DNA of 64,000 nt, taken from contig CAJHNH020000489.1 of the NCBI GenBank assembly GCA_905116865.2, forward strand, positions 169,501 to 233,500, given 5' to 3'. How positions within the stretch are numbered: position 1 is the first letter of the stretch; every line of letters starts with the position of its first letter. Shown one piece after another: positions 46,335 through 59,035 of this stretch. The notes under the pieces are model-generated. The model ran no database searches and was not told the DNA's origin. It saw nothing but the letters and a program-made list of their open reading frames with translations. The position numbers and the translations under genes were made by a program. Source of the DNA: Candidula unifasciata (Eukaryota; Mollusca; Gastropoda; Stylommatophora; Geomitridae).

Positions 46335-46857
46335 GATTCATTCTGCACTTGTTTTTGAATCCTTCTGTCAGAAAACTTATGTCAGAGGCCAGGTTATTTT
46401 GCACTTGTTATTGGATCCTTCTGTCAGAAAACTTTTGTCAGAGGCCCGGTTATTTTGCACTTTTTCTTGGATCCTTCTGTCAGAAAACTTATGTCAGAGG
46501 CCCGGTTATTTTGCACTTTTTCTTGAATCCTTCTGTCAGAAAACTTATATCAGAGGCCCGGTTATTCTGCACTTTTTCTTGGATCCTTCTGTAAGAAAAC
46601 TTATTTCAGAGGCCCGGTTATTCTGCACTTTTTCTTGGATCCTTCTGTCAGAAAACTTATTTCAGAGGCCCAGTTATTCTGCACTTTTTCTTGGATCCTT
46701 CTGTCAGAAAACTTATTTCAGAGGCCCGGTTATTCTGCACTTTTTCTTGGATCCTTCTGTCAGAAAACTTATATCAGAGGCCCGGTTATTCTGCACTTTT
46801 TTTAGATCCTTCTGTCAGAAAACTTATATCAGAAGACCGGTTATTCTTCACTCATTT
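46335..46857. repeat. 56-bp minisatellite
   Basis: About nine direct copies of a unit of about 56 bp with cores GATCCTTCTGTCAGAAAACT and AGAGGCCCGGTTATT. TTCTGTCAGAA is an 11-bp near-palindrome in every unit. The array starts about 90 bp after the LINE end. Confidence 0.94.
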
Positions 46858-47264
46858 GTCTTGAATTTGATATATGTTATGTGCCAAACCTTTTTCTTCA
46901 AGAACATTTTAGCTTTGTCATGTTATAGTAACACGATTCTGCTGAAAATTAATGCTGTCCAAATCGCAGATTTATGTGGTCCTGAAAGAGTTAACACAGT
47001 TGTGAGTTGATTCAGATTAAATATCCTGAACTAGTAGTAAAGCCCCTGTTGGCCTAAAATATCATATCGGAGTAAAGTTTTCATTGATAGAAACACGTTT
47101 TTTTTTTTTAATGTTTCAGAAACTGTTCAATTGTAGAGATATGGGAAGGTGACTGGAACACTCAACGCTGAGATAATCTATTGGCTGACACCAACACAGG
47201 TAATATAGCGTCCTAAAGCTTTCTGTTGATATCATCGCTAATGTTTGTGGAAGAATAACTGAGT
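46858..47264. other. Unique spacer
   Basis: About 400 bp. T-run at 47,099-47,109. No gene seen. Confidence 0.4.
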
Positions 47265-47760
47265 GTGGTTGTGCTCCTTGTACGGGTAGGGGAGCCAACC
47301 CCTCTTGGGTCTGTCAATGTCACACATGTCTAAATTGTGTATATGTGTGTATCTGAGTGTGTGTGTGTGTGTGTGTGTGTGTTTGGTTGTGCTTCCTGTA
47401 CGGGTAGGGGTACCAACCCCTCTAGAGTCTGTCAATGTCACACATGTCTAGATAATGTATGTGTGTGTCTGTGTGTATCTGTGTGTGTCTGTGTGTGTCT
47501 GTGTATATGTGTGTGTATCTGTGTGTGTCTGTATATGTCTGTGTGTGTGTATATGTGTGTCTGTGTATATGTGTGTGTATCTGTGTGTGTCTGTGTGTGT
47601 ATCTGTGTGTGTCTGTGTGTGTCTGTATGTATGTGTGTGTGTCTGTGTGTGTCTGTGTTTGTATGTGTGTGTCTGTATGTGTGTATCTGTGGTATGTGTG
47701 TGTGTGTCTGTGTGTGTGTGTGCGTGTGTGTCTGTGTGTGTGTGCCTGTAGCGTTGCATC
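47265..47760. repeat. Duplicated segment and TG-rich microsatellite
   Basis: A segment of about 117 bp (GGTTGTGCTCCTTGTACGGG to TGTCACACATGTCTA plus (TG)n) is present twice, at 47,267 and 47,384. It is followed by about 300 bp of TGTGTGTCTGTG-type repeat. Confidence 0.9.
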
Positions 47761-48014
47761 ATCAGTTAGCAGATGGTATTGAACACTTCCAACTCGACTT
47801 CGACTTGTAGGGTGACCTCTGCTAGATTCTCACACTATCACAAGAAAACACACACAGCAGACCAACACTGTACTAGTTTTATCGTATTCAAAACACAGTC
47901 TCTGAGATACATTTTACAAGATAAGAAGGTAATTGAGACAATCTGAAAAACAACAGAAAGCTACAAGACTGCCTAAAATACCATCAACTGATATAGGCAA
48001 TTATCTCTTACAGT
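47761..48014. other. Unique spacer
   Basis: About 250 bp; no feature. Confidence 0.4.
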
Positions 48015-50275
48015 TTTACAGCCACTTCTTCTTACATTCACTGTCACAATCACTTCTCGTCACACGACTGTCACTATTACTTCTGGTTACCTTGACTGTC
48101 ACAATTGCTCCTGGTCACATTGACTGTCTTCCTCACTTCCTGCCACACTGACTTCATCATTACTTCTGGTCACAGGTCCACTTATCATCACTACTGGTCA
48201 CATGGACTGTTATCATCACTTCTGGTCACATTGAATGTCATCATCACTTCTGGTCACAGGTCCACTTATCATCACTTCTGGTCACATGGACTGTTATTAT
48301 CACTTCTGGTCACATTGAATGTCATCATCACTTCTGGTCACAGGTCCACTTATCATCACTTCTGGTCACATGGACTGTTATCATCACTTCTGGTCACATT
48401 GAATGTCATCATCACTTCTGGTCACAGGTCCACTTATCATCACTTCTGGTCACATGGACTGTTATCATCACTTCTGGTCACAGGTCCACTTATCATCACT
48501 TCTGGTCACATGGACTGTTATCATCACTTCTGGTCACATTGAATGTCATCATCACTTCTGGTCACAGGTCCACTTATCATCACTTCTGGTCACATGGACT
48601 GTTATCATCACTTCTGGTCACATTGAATGTCATCATCACTTCAGGTCACAGGTCCACTTATCATCACTTCTGGTCACATGGACTGTTATCATCACTTCTG
48701 GTCACATTGACTGTTATCATCACTTCTGGTCACATTGACTGTTACCATCACTTCTGGTCACATTAACTGTTACCATCACTTCTGGTCACATTGACTGTTA
48801 TCACTTCTGGTCACATTGACTGTTATCATCACTTCTGGTCACATGGACTGTTATCATCACTTCTGGTCACATTGACTGTTATCATCACTTCTGGTCACAT
48901 TGACTGTTATCATCACTTCTGGTCACATTAACTGTTATCATCACTTCTGGTCACATTGACTGTTATCACTTCTAGTCACATTGACTGTTATCATTACTTC
49001 TGGTCACATTAACTGTTATCACTTCTGGTCACATTGACTGTTATCATCACTTCTGGTCACATGGACTGTTATCATCACTTATGGTCACATTGACTGTTAT
49101 CTTCACTTCTAGTCACATTGACTGTTATCACTTCTGGTCACATTGAATGTTATCATCACTTCTGGTCACATTGACTGTTATCATCACTTCTGGTCACATT
49201 GACTGTTATCACTTCTGGTCACATTGACTGTTATCATCACTTCTGGTCACATGGACTGTTATCGTCACTTCTGGTCACATTGACTGTTATCATCACTTCT
49301 GGTCATATTGATTGTTACCATCACTTCTGGTCACATTGACTGTTACCATCACTTCTGGGCACATTGAATGTTACCATTACTTCTGGTCACATTTACTGTT
49401 ATCATCACTTCTGGTCACATTAACTGTTATCATCACTTCTGGTCACATTGACTGTTATCATCACTTCTGGTCACATTAACTGTTATCATCACTTCTGGTC
49501 ACATTAACTGGTATCATCACTTCTGGTCACATTAACTGTTATCATCACTTCTGGTCACATTAACTGTTATCATCACTTCTGGTCACATTGACTGTTATCA
49601 TCACTTCTGGTCACATTGACTTTTATCATCACTTCTGGGCACATTGAATGTTATCATCACTTCATCACTTCTGGTCACATTCACTGTTATCATCACTTCA
49701 GGTCAAATTGAATGTTACCATCACTTCTGGTCACATTGACTGTTGCCATTACTTCTGGTCACATTGACTGTTACCATCACTTCTGGTCACATTAACTGTT
49801 ATCATCACTTCTGGTCACATTGACTGTTACCATCACTTCTGGTAACATTGACTGTTATCTTCACTTCTGGTCACATGGACTGTTATCATCACTTCTGGTC
49901 ACATTGAATGTTACCATCAGTTCTGGTCCCATTGATTGTTATCATCACTTCTGGTCACATTAACTGTTACCAGCACTTCTGGTCACATTGAATGTTACCA
50001 TCAGTTCTGGTCCCATTGATTGTTATCATCACTTCTGGTCACATTAGCTGTTACCATCGCTTCTGGTCACATTGAATGTTACCATCACTTCTGGTCACAT
50101 TTAATGTTACCATCACTTCTGGTCACATTGAATGTTACCATCACTTCAGGTCACATTGACTGTTACCATCACTTCTGGTCACATTGATTGTCACCATCAC
50201 TTCTGGTCACATTGACTCTCACCATCACTTCTGGTCACATTGACTTTTACCATTACTTCTGGTCACAGCGCTTGC
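48015..50275. repeat. 28-bp minisatellite with 84-bp trimers
   Basis: About 79 direct copies of a 28-bp unit, ATCACTTCTGGTCACATTG plus ACTGTTATC. In the left part the variant CACAGGTCCACTTATC recurs at 48,174, 48,258, 48,342, 48,426, 48,482, 48,566 and 48,650, i.e. every 84 bp (three monomers) with one 56-bp step. Further right the trimer order is lost and units of 25 bp (TTATCACTTC) appear. Confidence 0.96.
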
Positions 50276-50284
50276 ACTTCGCTC

Positions 50285-50572
50285 TTGAAAAAAAAGTAAA
50301 GATCCCTTTCAATGCTTTTAGGCGTATCGGGCATATGGGAAGAGCGTCCCATATTTTACAGACCATCCGCACTCGGAGGGTAATGTGGTCAGCATTACGC
50401 CGGATGTCTTTACTTCCCAGGACAGCCCATCCTGGTACACATTCTAGGCTGAGCCGACCTGCGACGTCACAAACCACGATAAAAATCCATGCAGCCCGCA
50501 GTGGGTTTCGATCGCGGTACGTTGGATTACGAGTCGGACTCGCAACGCCTTAGTCACGGACGCCGCACTTCT
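50285..50572 (-). mobile_element. tRNA-derived SINE, family A, copy 2
   Basis: Minus-strand head GCGGCGTCCGTGACTAAGGC has tRNA-like form; a B-box-like GCGATCGAAACCC lies at about plus 50,505-50,517. The body (AATGCTGACCACATTAC, GGGCTGTCCTGGGAAG, ATGCCCGATACGCC) matches copy 1 at 24,410-24,672. It lies exactly between the 28-bp array and the 39-bp array. Confidence 0.75.
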
Positions 50573-50604
50573 CTCTATTTTTAAGTAATTTTTTGGTGGT
50601 TCTG

Positions 50605-51228
50605 CCTTTATCTCTGGTCGACCACTTCTGGGACCATTCTCTTCCTTTATCTCTGGTCGTCCACTGCATGGACCATTCTCTTCCTTTATCTCTGGTCATC
50701 CACTGCATGGACCATTCTCTTCCTTTATCTCTGGTCATCTACTGCATGGACCATTCTCTTCCTTTATCTCTGGTCGTCCACTGCATGGACCATTCTCTTC
50801 CTTTATCTCTGGTCGTCCACTGCATGGACCATTCTCTTCCTTTATCTCTGGTCGTCCACTGCATCGACCATTCTCTTCCTTTATCTTTGGTCTTCTACTG
50901 CATGGACCATTCTCTTCCTTTATCTCTGGTCTTCTACTGCATGGACCATTCTCTTCCTTTATCTCTGGTCTTCTACTGCATGGACCATTCTCTTCCTTTA
51001 TCTCTGGTCGTCCACTGCATGGACCTTTCTCTTCCTTTATCTCTGGTCGTCCACTGCATGGACCATTCTCTTCCTTTATCTCTGCTCTTCTACTGCATGG
51101 ACCATTCTCTTCCTTTATCTCTGGTCTTCTACTGCATGGACCATTCTCTTCCTTTATCTCTGGTCGTCCACTGCATGGACCATTCTCTTCCTTTATCTCT
51201 GGTCTTCTACTGCATGGACCATTCTCTG
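50605..51228. repeat. 39-bp minisatellite (second, unrelated)
   Basis: Sixteen direct copies of TTCCTTTATCTCTGGTCGTC plus CACTGCATGGACCATTCTC (39 bp). Variants CGTCCACTG/CTTCTACTG form blocks. It gives a hydrophobic 13-residue repeat frame (SLPLSLVVHCMDH) which I attribute to the unit. Confidence 0.95.
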
Positions 51229-51700
51229 TATTTTTCCCCCTCTGATTACTCTATTTTGTTCGGTTTAGCCCAGTCCCGTGAATACTGTGTTAGGGTGCCC
51301 CTTTTTGCCGCTGTGTCTGCTGCTTCGTTGCCTTTTATACCTATTTATGCCGGAATCCAGCCAGTGGTTATCTCGCATACCAGGCTTCTAAGTCTGGTTA
51401 AAATGTCAGAATTTCTTCTTTTAGGTCTGGTCTGCTCACTTTCAAGTAGTCTTTAATTGACTAGACAACTGACAGCGAGTTGGTAAGGATGAGGAGTTTT
51501 ATGGTCCATGTCACTGCGCTAGAATTGACCAGCCTGTGACACACAGAAGCAGTCTTTGACTAGGCAGCTCCAGACAGTTGTCACTTGCCACTGACATTAG
51601 GTCTGTTGTCAATTGCATGCCGTATTTGTTGTGTCAGCAAACCAGTGTCACGTGAGCTGTATATTCCCGGTGTGGGTTCCCAGTCCCATCTGGAGGGGGC
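51229..51700. other. Unique spacer
   Basis: About 470 bp. The open frame of the preceding array runs on to 51,456 with hydrophobic residues but no known domain. No gene assigned. Confidence 0.4.
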
Positions 51701-51701
51701 A

Positions 51702-54700
51702 GACAAGAACAGACTCAACGGCTCCTTGACCAGGCCGTCATAGACGGGCAGACAAGAACAGACTCAACGGCTCCTTGACCAGGCCGTCATAGACGGGCAG
51801 ACAAGAACAGACTCAACAGCTCCTTGACCAGGCCGTCATAGACGGGCAGACAAGAACAGACTCAACGGCTCCTTGACCAGGCCGTCATAGACGGGCAGAC
51901 AAGAACAGACTCAACAGCTCCTTGACCAGGCCGTCATAGACGGGCAGACAAGAACAGACTCAACGGCTCCTTGACCAGGCCGTCATAGACGGGCAGACAA
52001 GAACAGACTCAACGGCTCCTTGACCAGGCCGTCATAGACGGGCAGACAAGAACAGACTCAACGGCTCCTTGACCAGGCCGTCATAGACGGGCAGACAAGA
52101 ACAGACTCAACGGCTCCTTGACCAGGCCGTCATAGACGGGCAGACAAGAACAGACTCAACGGCTCCTTGACCAGGCCGTCATAGACGGGCAGACAAGAAC
52201 AGACTCAACGGCTCCTTGACCAGGCCGTTATAGACGGGCCGACAAGAACAGACTCAACGGCTCCTTGACCAGGCCGTCATAGACGGGCCGACAAGAACAG
52301 ACTCAACGGCTCCTTGACCAGGCCGTCATAGACGGGCCGACAAGAACAGACTCAACGGCTCCTTGACCAGGCCGTCATAGACGGGCCGACAAGAACAGAC
52401 TCAACGGCTCCTTGACCAGGCCGTCATAGACGGGCAGACAAGAACAGACTCAACGGCTCCTTGACCAGGCCATCATAGACGGGCAGACAAGAACAGACTC
52501 AACGGCTCCTTGACCAGGCCGTCATAGACGGGCAGACAAGAACAGACTCAACGGCTCCTTGACCAGGCCGTCATAGACGGGCAGACAAGAACAGACTCAA
52601 CGGCTCCTTGACCAGGCCGTCATAGACGGGCAGACAAGAACAGACTCAACGGCTCCTTGACCAGGCCGTCATAGACGGGCAGACAAGAACAGACTCAACG
52701 GCTCCTTGACCAGGCCGTCATAGACGGGCAGACAAGAACAGACTCAACGGCTCCTTGACCAGGCCGACATAGACTGGCAGTCAAGAACAGACTCAACGGC
52801 TCCTTGACCAGGCCGTCATAGACGGGCAGACAAGAACAGACTCAGCGGCTCCTTGACCAGGCCGTCATAGACGGGCAGACAAGAACAGACTCAACGGCTC
52901 CTTGACCAGGCCGTCATAGACGGGCAGACAAGAACAGACTCAACGGCTCCTTGACCAGGCCGTCATAGACGGGCAGACAAGAACAGACTCAACGGCTCCT
53001 TGACCAGGCCGTCATTGACGGGCAGACAAGAACAGACTCAACGGCTCCTTGACCAGGCCGTTATAGACGGGCAGACAAGAACAGACTCAACGGCTCCTTG
53101 ACCAGGCCGTCATAGATGGGCAGACAAGAACAGACTCAACGGCTCCTTGACCAGGCCGTCATAGACGGGCAGACAAGAACAGACTCAACGGCTCCTTGAC
53201 CAAGCCGTTATAGACGGGCAGACAAGAACAGACTCAACGACTCCTTGACCTGGCCGTCATAGACGGGCAGTCAAGAACAGACTCAACGGCTCCTTGACCA
53301 GGCCATCATAGACGGGCAGACAAGAACAGACTCAACGGCTTCTTGACCAGGCCGTCATAGATGGGCAGACAAGAACAGACTCAACGGCTCCTTGACCAGG
53401 CCGTCATAGACGGGCAGACAAGAACAGACTCAACGGCTCCTTGACCAGGCCGTCATAGACGGGCAGACAAGAACAGACTCAGCGGCTCCTTGACCAGGCC
53501 GTCATAGACGGGCAGACAAGACACAGACTCAACGGCTCCTTGACCAGGCCGTCATAGACGGGCAGACAAGAACAGACTCAACGGCTCCTTGACCAGGCCG
53601 TCATAGACGGGCAGACAAGAACAGACTCAACGGCTCCTTGACCAGGCCGTCATAGACGGGCAGACAAGAACAGACTCAACGGCTCCTTGACCAGGCCGTT
53701 ATAGACGGGCAGACAAGAACAGACTCAACGGCTCCTTGACCAGGCCGTCATAGATGGGCAGACAAGAACAGACTCAACGGCTCCTTGACCAGGCCGTCAT
53801 AGACGGGCAGACAAGAACAGACTCAACGGCTCCTTGACCAGGCCGTTATAGACGGGCAGACAAGAACAGACTCAACGACTCCTTGACCTGGCCGTCATAG
53901 ACGGGCAGTCAAGAACAGACTCAACGGCTCCTTGACCAGGCCGTCATAGACGGGCAGACAAGAACAGACTCAACGGCTCCTTGACCAGGCCGTTATAGAC
54001 GGGCAGACAAGAACAGACTCAGCGGCTCCTTGACCAGGCCGTCATAGACGGGCAGACAAGAACAGACTCAACGGCTCCTTGACCAGGCCGTCATAGACGG
54101 GCAGACAAGAACAGACTCAACGGCTCCTTGACCAGGCCGTCATAGACGGGCAGACAAGAACAGACTCAACGGCTCCTTGACCAGGCCGTCATAGACGGGC
54201 AGACAAGAACAGACTCAACGGCTCCTTGACCAGGCCGTTATAGACGGGCAGACAAGAACAGACTCAACGGCTCCTTGACCAGGCCGTCATAGATGGGCAG
54301 ACAAGAACAGACTCAACGGCTCCTTGACCAGGCCGTCATAGACGGGCAGACAAGAACAGACTCAACGGCTCCTTGACCAGGCCGTTATAGACGGGCAGAC
54401 AAGATCAGACTCAACGACTCCTTGACCTGGCCGTCATAGACGGGCAGTCAAGAACAGACTCAACGGCTCCTTGACCAGGCCGTCATAGACGGGCAGACAA
54501 GAACAGACTCAACGGCTCCTTGACCAGGCCGTTATAGACGGGCAGACAAGAACAGACTGAACGGCTCCTTGACCAGGCCGTCATAGACGGGCAGACAAGA
54601 ACAGACTCAACGGCTCCTTGACCAGGCCGTTATAGACGGGCAGACAAGAACAGACTCAACGGCTCCTTGACCAGGCCGTCATAGACGGGCAGACAAGAAC

Positions 54701-54748
54701 AGACTCAACGGCTCCTTGACCAGGCCGACATAGACGGCGACACATTAA
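51702..54748. repeat. 49-bp minisatellite, largest homogeneous array
   Basis: About 62 direct copies of a 49-bp unit with cores GACAAGAACAGACTCAACGG and TCCTTGACCAGGCCGTCATA. Most copies are identical. The double variant CGACTCCTTGACCTGG with GGGCAGTCAAG recurs at 53,249, 53,887 and 54,426. The spacings of 638 and 539 bp equal 13 (plus one inserted base at about 53,521) and 11 units, showing multi-unit block duplication. Confidence 0.98.
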
Positions 54749-55150
54749 GGCCGTTTCTTTCCAAGTCAGAGTGCATCGCCTGAAAGGGGAGGACTAGCGC
54801 TGTAAATGGAAAAACTAAATTCTGGAACCAGGCTAAAAAGAAGCGGATGAACAACCAGAACAGATTTACATCCGGACGACGACAAGAAGTGAACGACCAG
54901 AACCTTCTGTCAGATATACAGCCGGAAAGTTCTGTCAGATTTCCAGCCGGACGACGACAAGAAGAAGTAGGAGAAGAAGAAGAGCTGTAAATGATACATT
55001 TTATTGTAGGAACAGGAAACGCTTATCGCCACTAGAAACACGAAGTCTTCACAACTGAAGTTTTAATTTGCGCCGTAATTTTTCTTGGGCGGAAACCAAA
55101 ACAGTTAGACAGTTTACATTTTAAAACATTTCGTAGCTGTACGAGATTTG
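54749..55150. other. Spacer with short duplication and GAAGAA tract
   Basis: CCGGACGACGACAAGAAG occurs twice (about 54,874 and 54,945) with AACCAGAAC and TTCTGTCAGAT also doubled, an old duplication of about 70 bp. A GAAGAAG-rich tract is at 54,961-54,984. No gene seen. Confidence 0.55.
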
Positions 55151-55154
55151 ATTG

Positions 55155-56155
55155 GCACATGACACCAGAGGTTTTCTGTCTGTACGTCTTGGCACATGAC
55201 ACTAGATGTTCTCTGTCTGTACGTCTTGGCACAAGACACCAGAGGTTCTCTGTCTGCACGTGCTGGCACATGACACCAGAGGTTCTCTGTCTTGGCACAT
55301 GACACCAGAGGTTCTCTGTCTGTACGTCTAGGCACATGACACTAGATGTTCTCTGTCTGTACGTCTTGGCACAAGACACCAAAGGTTCTCTGTCTGCACG
55401 TCTTGGCACATGACACCAGAGGTTCTCTGTCTGCACGTCTTGGCACATGACACCAGAGGTTCTCTGTCTGTACGTCTTGGCACATGACACTAGATGTTCT
55501 CTGTCTGTACGTCTTGGCACAAGACACCAGAGGTTCTCTGTCTGCACGTCCTGGCACATGACACCAGAGGTTCTCTGTCTGCACGTCCTGGCACATGACA
55601 CCAGAGGTTCTCTGTCTGCACGTCCTGGCACATGACACCAGAGGTTCTCTGTCTGCACGTCTTGGCACATGACACCAGAGGTTCTCTGTCTGCACGTCCT
55701 GGCACATGACACCAGAGGTTCTCTGTCTGCACGTCCTGGCACATGACACCAGAGGTTCTCTGTCTGCACGTCTTGGCACATGACACCAGAGGTTCTCTGT
55801 CAGCACGTCCTGGCTCATGACATCAGAGGTTCTCTGTCTGCACGTCTTGGCTCATGACACCAGAGGTTCTCTGTCTGCACGTGCTGACACATGACATCAG
55901 AGGTTCTCTGTCTGCACGTCCTGGCACAACACATCAGAGGTTCTTTGTCTGCACGTCCTGGCACAACACATCAGAGGTTCTCTGTCTGCACGTCCTGGCA
56001 CAACACATTAAAGGTTCTCTGTCTGCACGTCCTGGCACATGACACCAGAGGTTCTCTGTCTGCACGTCCTGGCACATGACACCAGAAGTTCTCTGTCTGC
56101 ACGTGCTAGCACATGACACCAGAGGTTCTCTGTCTGCACGTCCTGGCACATGGGA
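55155..56155. repeat. 37-bp minisatellite (second, unrelated)
   Basis: About 27 direct copies of a 37-bp unit with cores GGTTCTCTGTCTGCACGTC and TGGCACATGACACCAGA. A block containing ACTAGATGTTCTCTGTC then CACAAGACACC recurs at about 55,200, 55,340 and 55,490. One copy is internally deleted at about 55,285-55,300. Confidence 0.95.
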
Positions 56156-57000
56156 GACATCGTTCCAGACCCAGACAAAGCTCAGTGGCGGGGTCATCGA
56201 CAGTGGTGGTACCTGGTTATCTGCGCCCGCAGGACCGATTGTTTATCCACCTAGTCTTTGCCTGTAAAAGGACAACACTGTGCTACTGTGAGGGTTGGTA
56301 CCCGGAGTGGAGGCAGCCTGGGTGCCACAGCCAGTGTCTGGCGGCAGGGATCGCCAGGGACTGATGGCAATACTTGAGACGTGCAGGGCGTGATCTGTGG
56401 AGACAAGTCACCTGACTAGCGACTGTCTTGGATGTGAGTGCTAACCATGTCAGGCTGATGCCCAGGCACCTACTTGAATATATTATGCAATAATGCTGCC
56501 TCTCCTCCCCTCCCCACCCATACCCCACATCCACCCCATTCCCCACCCCACCCCCCACCCCTCCACGACAATGACGAATCACCGCGCACTCTGTGACACC
56601 TCGGAGTGGAAGTGACGTCACATCCCAGTTCCCTGAAACACTTGCCACAGAGTTCAAACCCTTAGAGAATCTATTAGAGAATACTTCAGCCCGCAGAGAA
56701 ATCTATGTGATCTCTTTGATCGGAGGCGCTTCAATGGAATTCGAAATTGAATGTGATTGCTGCAGTCACATCTAACTCAAAGCACACGAAGCCGTTAGAC
56801 AATTCAAACGATCTCTTCAAACTCCTCCTTATCACAACAATGGCACTAGCGACAGAGTGCACTTGTAAATACCACATCGGAAAGTTATATTCTTAGACAT
56901 ACGGGTAGAGTGAGGGGGGGGGGGGGGGGGTTGTAGAGCATTCCTTAGTACAGGAGATTTCATTCCGACGATGATGCATTGACGTGGGGCTCAGTAAACT
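56156..57000. other. Unique stretch with C-rich and poly-G tracts
   Basis: About 840 bp. C-rich (CCCCACCC type) at 56,500-56,563 and a run of 17 G at 56,914-56,930. No recognised gene, though GC content and lack of repeats make it the longest non-repeat stretch in the right half. Confidence 0.5.
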
Positions 57001-58088
57001 TGACCGAACCATACAGTATGTTCTATGTGTGAAACTCGAACCACCCTAACTATTGCAGGCTCGACAGAACCATACAGTATGTTCTATGTGTGAAACTCGA
57101 ATCAACCTAACTATTGCATCCTCGACAGAACCATACAGTATGTTCTATGTGTGAAACTCGAACCACCCTAACTATTGCATCCTCGACAGAACCATACAGT
57201 GTGTTCTATGTGTGGAACTCGCCTGCACCCTAACTATTGCAGGCTCGACAGAACCATACAGTATGTTCTATGTGTGGAACTCAAACCACGCTAACTATTG
57301 CATGCTCGACAGAACAATACAGTGTGTTCTATGTGTGGAACTCAAACCACGCTAACTATTGCAGGCTCGACAGAACAATACAGTGTGTTCTATGTGTTGA
57401 ACTCGAACCACCCTAACTATTGCAGGCTCGACAGAACAATACAGTGTGTTCTATGTGTGGAACTCAAACCACGCTAACTATTGCAGGCTCGACAGAACCA
57501 TACGGTATGTTCTATGTGTGGAACTCAAACCACGCTAACTATTGCAGGCTCGACAGAACCATACGGTATGTTCTATGTGTGGAACTCAAACCACGCTAAA
57601 TATTGCATCCTCGACAGAACAATACAGTGTGTTCTATGCGTGGAACTCGCCTGCACCCTAACTATTGCAGGCTCGACAGAACCATACAGTATGTTCTATG
57701 TGTGGAACTCAAACCACGCTAACTATTGCATGCTCGACAGAACAATACAGTGTGTTCTATGTGTGGAACTCAAACCACCCTAACTATTGCATGCTCGACA
57801 GAACAATACAGTGTGTTCTATGTGTGGAACTCGAACCACCCTAACTATTGCAGGCTCGACAGAACAATACAGTGTGTTCTATGTGTGGAACTCAAACCAC
57901 GCTAACTATTGCAGGCTCGACAGAACCATACGGTATGTTCTATGTGTGGAACTCAAACCACGCTAACTATTGCAGGCTCGACAGAACCATACGGTATGTT
58001 CTATGTGTGGAACTCAAACCACGCTAACTATTGCAGAAACATACGGTATGTTCTATGTGTGAAACTCGAACCACCCTAACTATTGCAG
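57001..58088. repeat. 61-bp minisatellite
   Basis: About 18 direct copies of a unit of about 61 bp with cores CTCGACAGAACCATACAG and CACCCTAACTATTGCAGG. Variants (CATACGG, CAATACAGTGTG, CGCCTGCACC) occur in a repeated order, e.g. CGCCTGCACC at 57,221 and 57,648, about 427 bp (seven units) apart. It ends in TATTGCAGGTGCAGAC, where an RNase H-bearing LINE fragment begins. Confidence 0.95.
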
Positions 58089-59033
58089 GTGCAGACAAAA
58101 GAACAGCCTCAGTATGAAACTTTGGCTGCCGGTTAGAGTCAGAGGATGAAAAGGGGAAAATCATTGATGGCCTCAAGTTGAAGACACAATAAGACAAGTA
58201 TGCATGCTGGTGAACATTGGGCGAGGAGAGGAGTGGGTCAGAGTACCAGAGGAACAGTCTGACCTGTGTAGGGTTATGAGCACATTGGGCCGGGAGTGCA
58301 GGGAGTGGCCAGCGGAGACTACAGAGGTTAAAGTCTAAAAGTTGATTCACAACAATTATCGTTCTGATGATCTGATTATCTACACAGATGTTTCTGAATT
58401 GAGAGGGAAGAGAAATGTCTGGGCACTCGTGCGAAACCCAGTGCAAAATCTTTAGTGCAGGTCAGCCTATCATACTACACAACATTTAGCATGAGAATGG
58501 AGGTTAAGGCTGTCACTGCAGATTTCCAGTGGCTAGAGAACAAAATGCAGACACATGTCATAATTTTAACAGGCTCTGAAAGCATCCTGAGAATGGCGTA
58601 GACAGATTTGCTTCGAGCAGAGTGGCAACTTTCACTTAAAAGGTCACGGATAGTGAGCATACGTTTGATCTTTTCTCCAGGCTATGCCGGGGTGGTGGGA
58701 AATGAACAAGCTGACAGATTGGTTGGATCTGCAACACTAAGTGGTAAAATGAAAACGACAAGGGTGGTGTTCAAGGCCCTTTGGTAACAAGTGACAAAGT
58801 CAGAAGAGAAACTAGATTATTATGTCCTAGAGAGAATGATGCACCTTGGCGTGACCAGAGGATATGTCCGGCACACAACACTCAGAGGATATGTCCGGCA
58901 CACAACACTCAGAGGATCTGTCCGGCACACAACACTCAGAGGATCTGTCCGGCACACAACACTCAAAGGAAAGGCAAGACGGACATATAACCAGACTACG
59001 ACCGGTACCACCAGTCTTGGAACTGGCTTCCCC
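58089..59033 (+). pseudogene. Decayed LINE RNase H region
   Basis: Plus-strand fragments spell an RNase H in the correct order but in several frames. LIIYTDVS (58,372 on; the usual Gly of YTDGS is Val) is followed by FSMRMEVKAVTADFQWLE and VIILTGSESILRMA (from 58,482; the catalytic Asp before Ser is Gly), a stop, then FSPGYAGVVGNEQADRLVGS (catalytic His changed to Tyr). The C-terminal part LDYYVLERMMHLGVTRGY follows, and GKARRTYNQTTTGTTS after an internal 27-bp repeat. Several catalytic residues are lost, so it is older than the copy at 36.0-36.9 kb and of a different family. It is bounded by two unrelated arrays. Confidence 0.82.
58858..58965 (+). repeat. 27-bp repeat born inside the LINE coding sequence
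   Basis: Four direct copies of GAGGATATGTCCGGCACACA plus ACACTCA (27 bp, starts 58,858, 58,885, 58,912, 58,939), with A/C change in the last two. It lies in the RNase H C-terminal region, where the family sequence would have a single copy before GKARRTYNQ. Confidence 0.92.
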
Positions 59034-59035
59034 AA

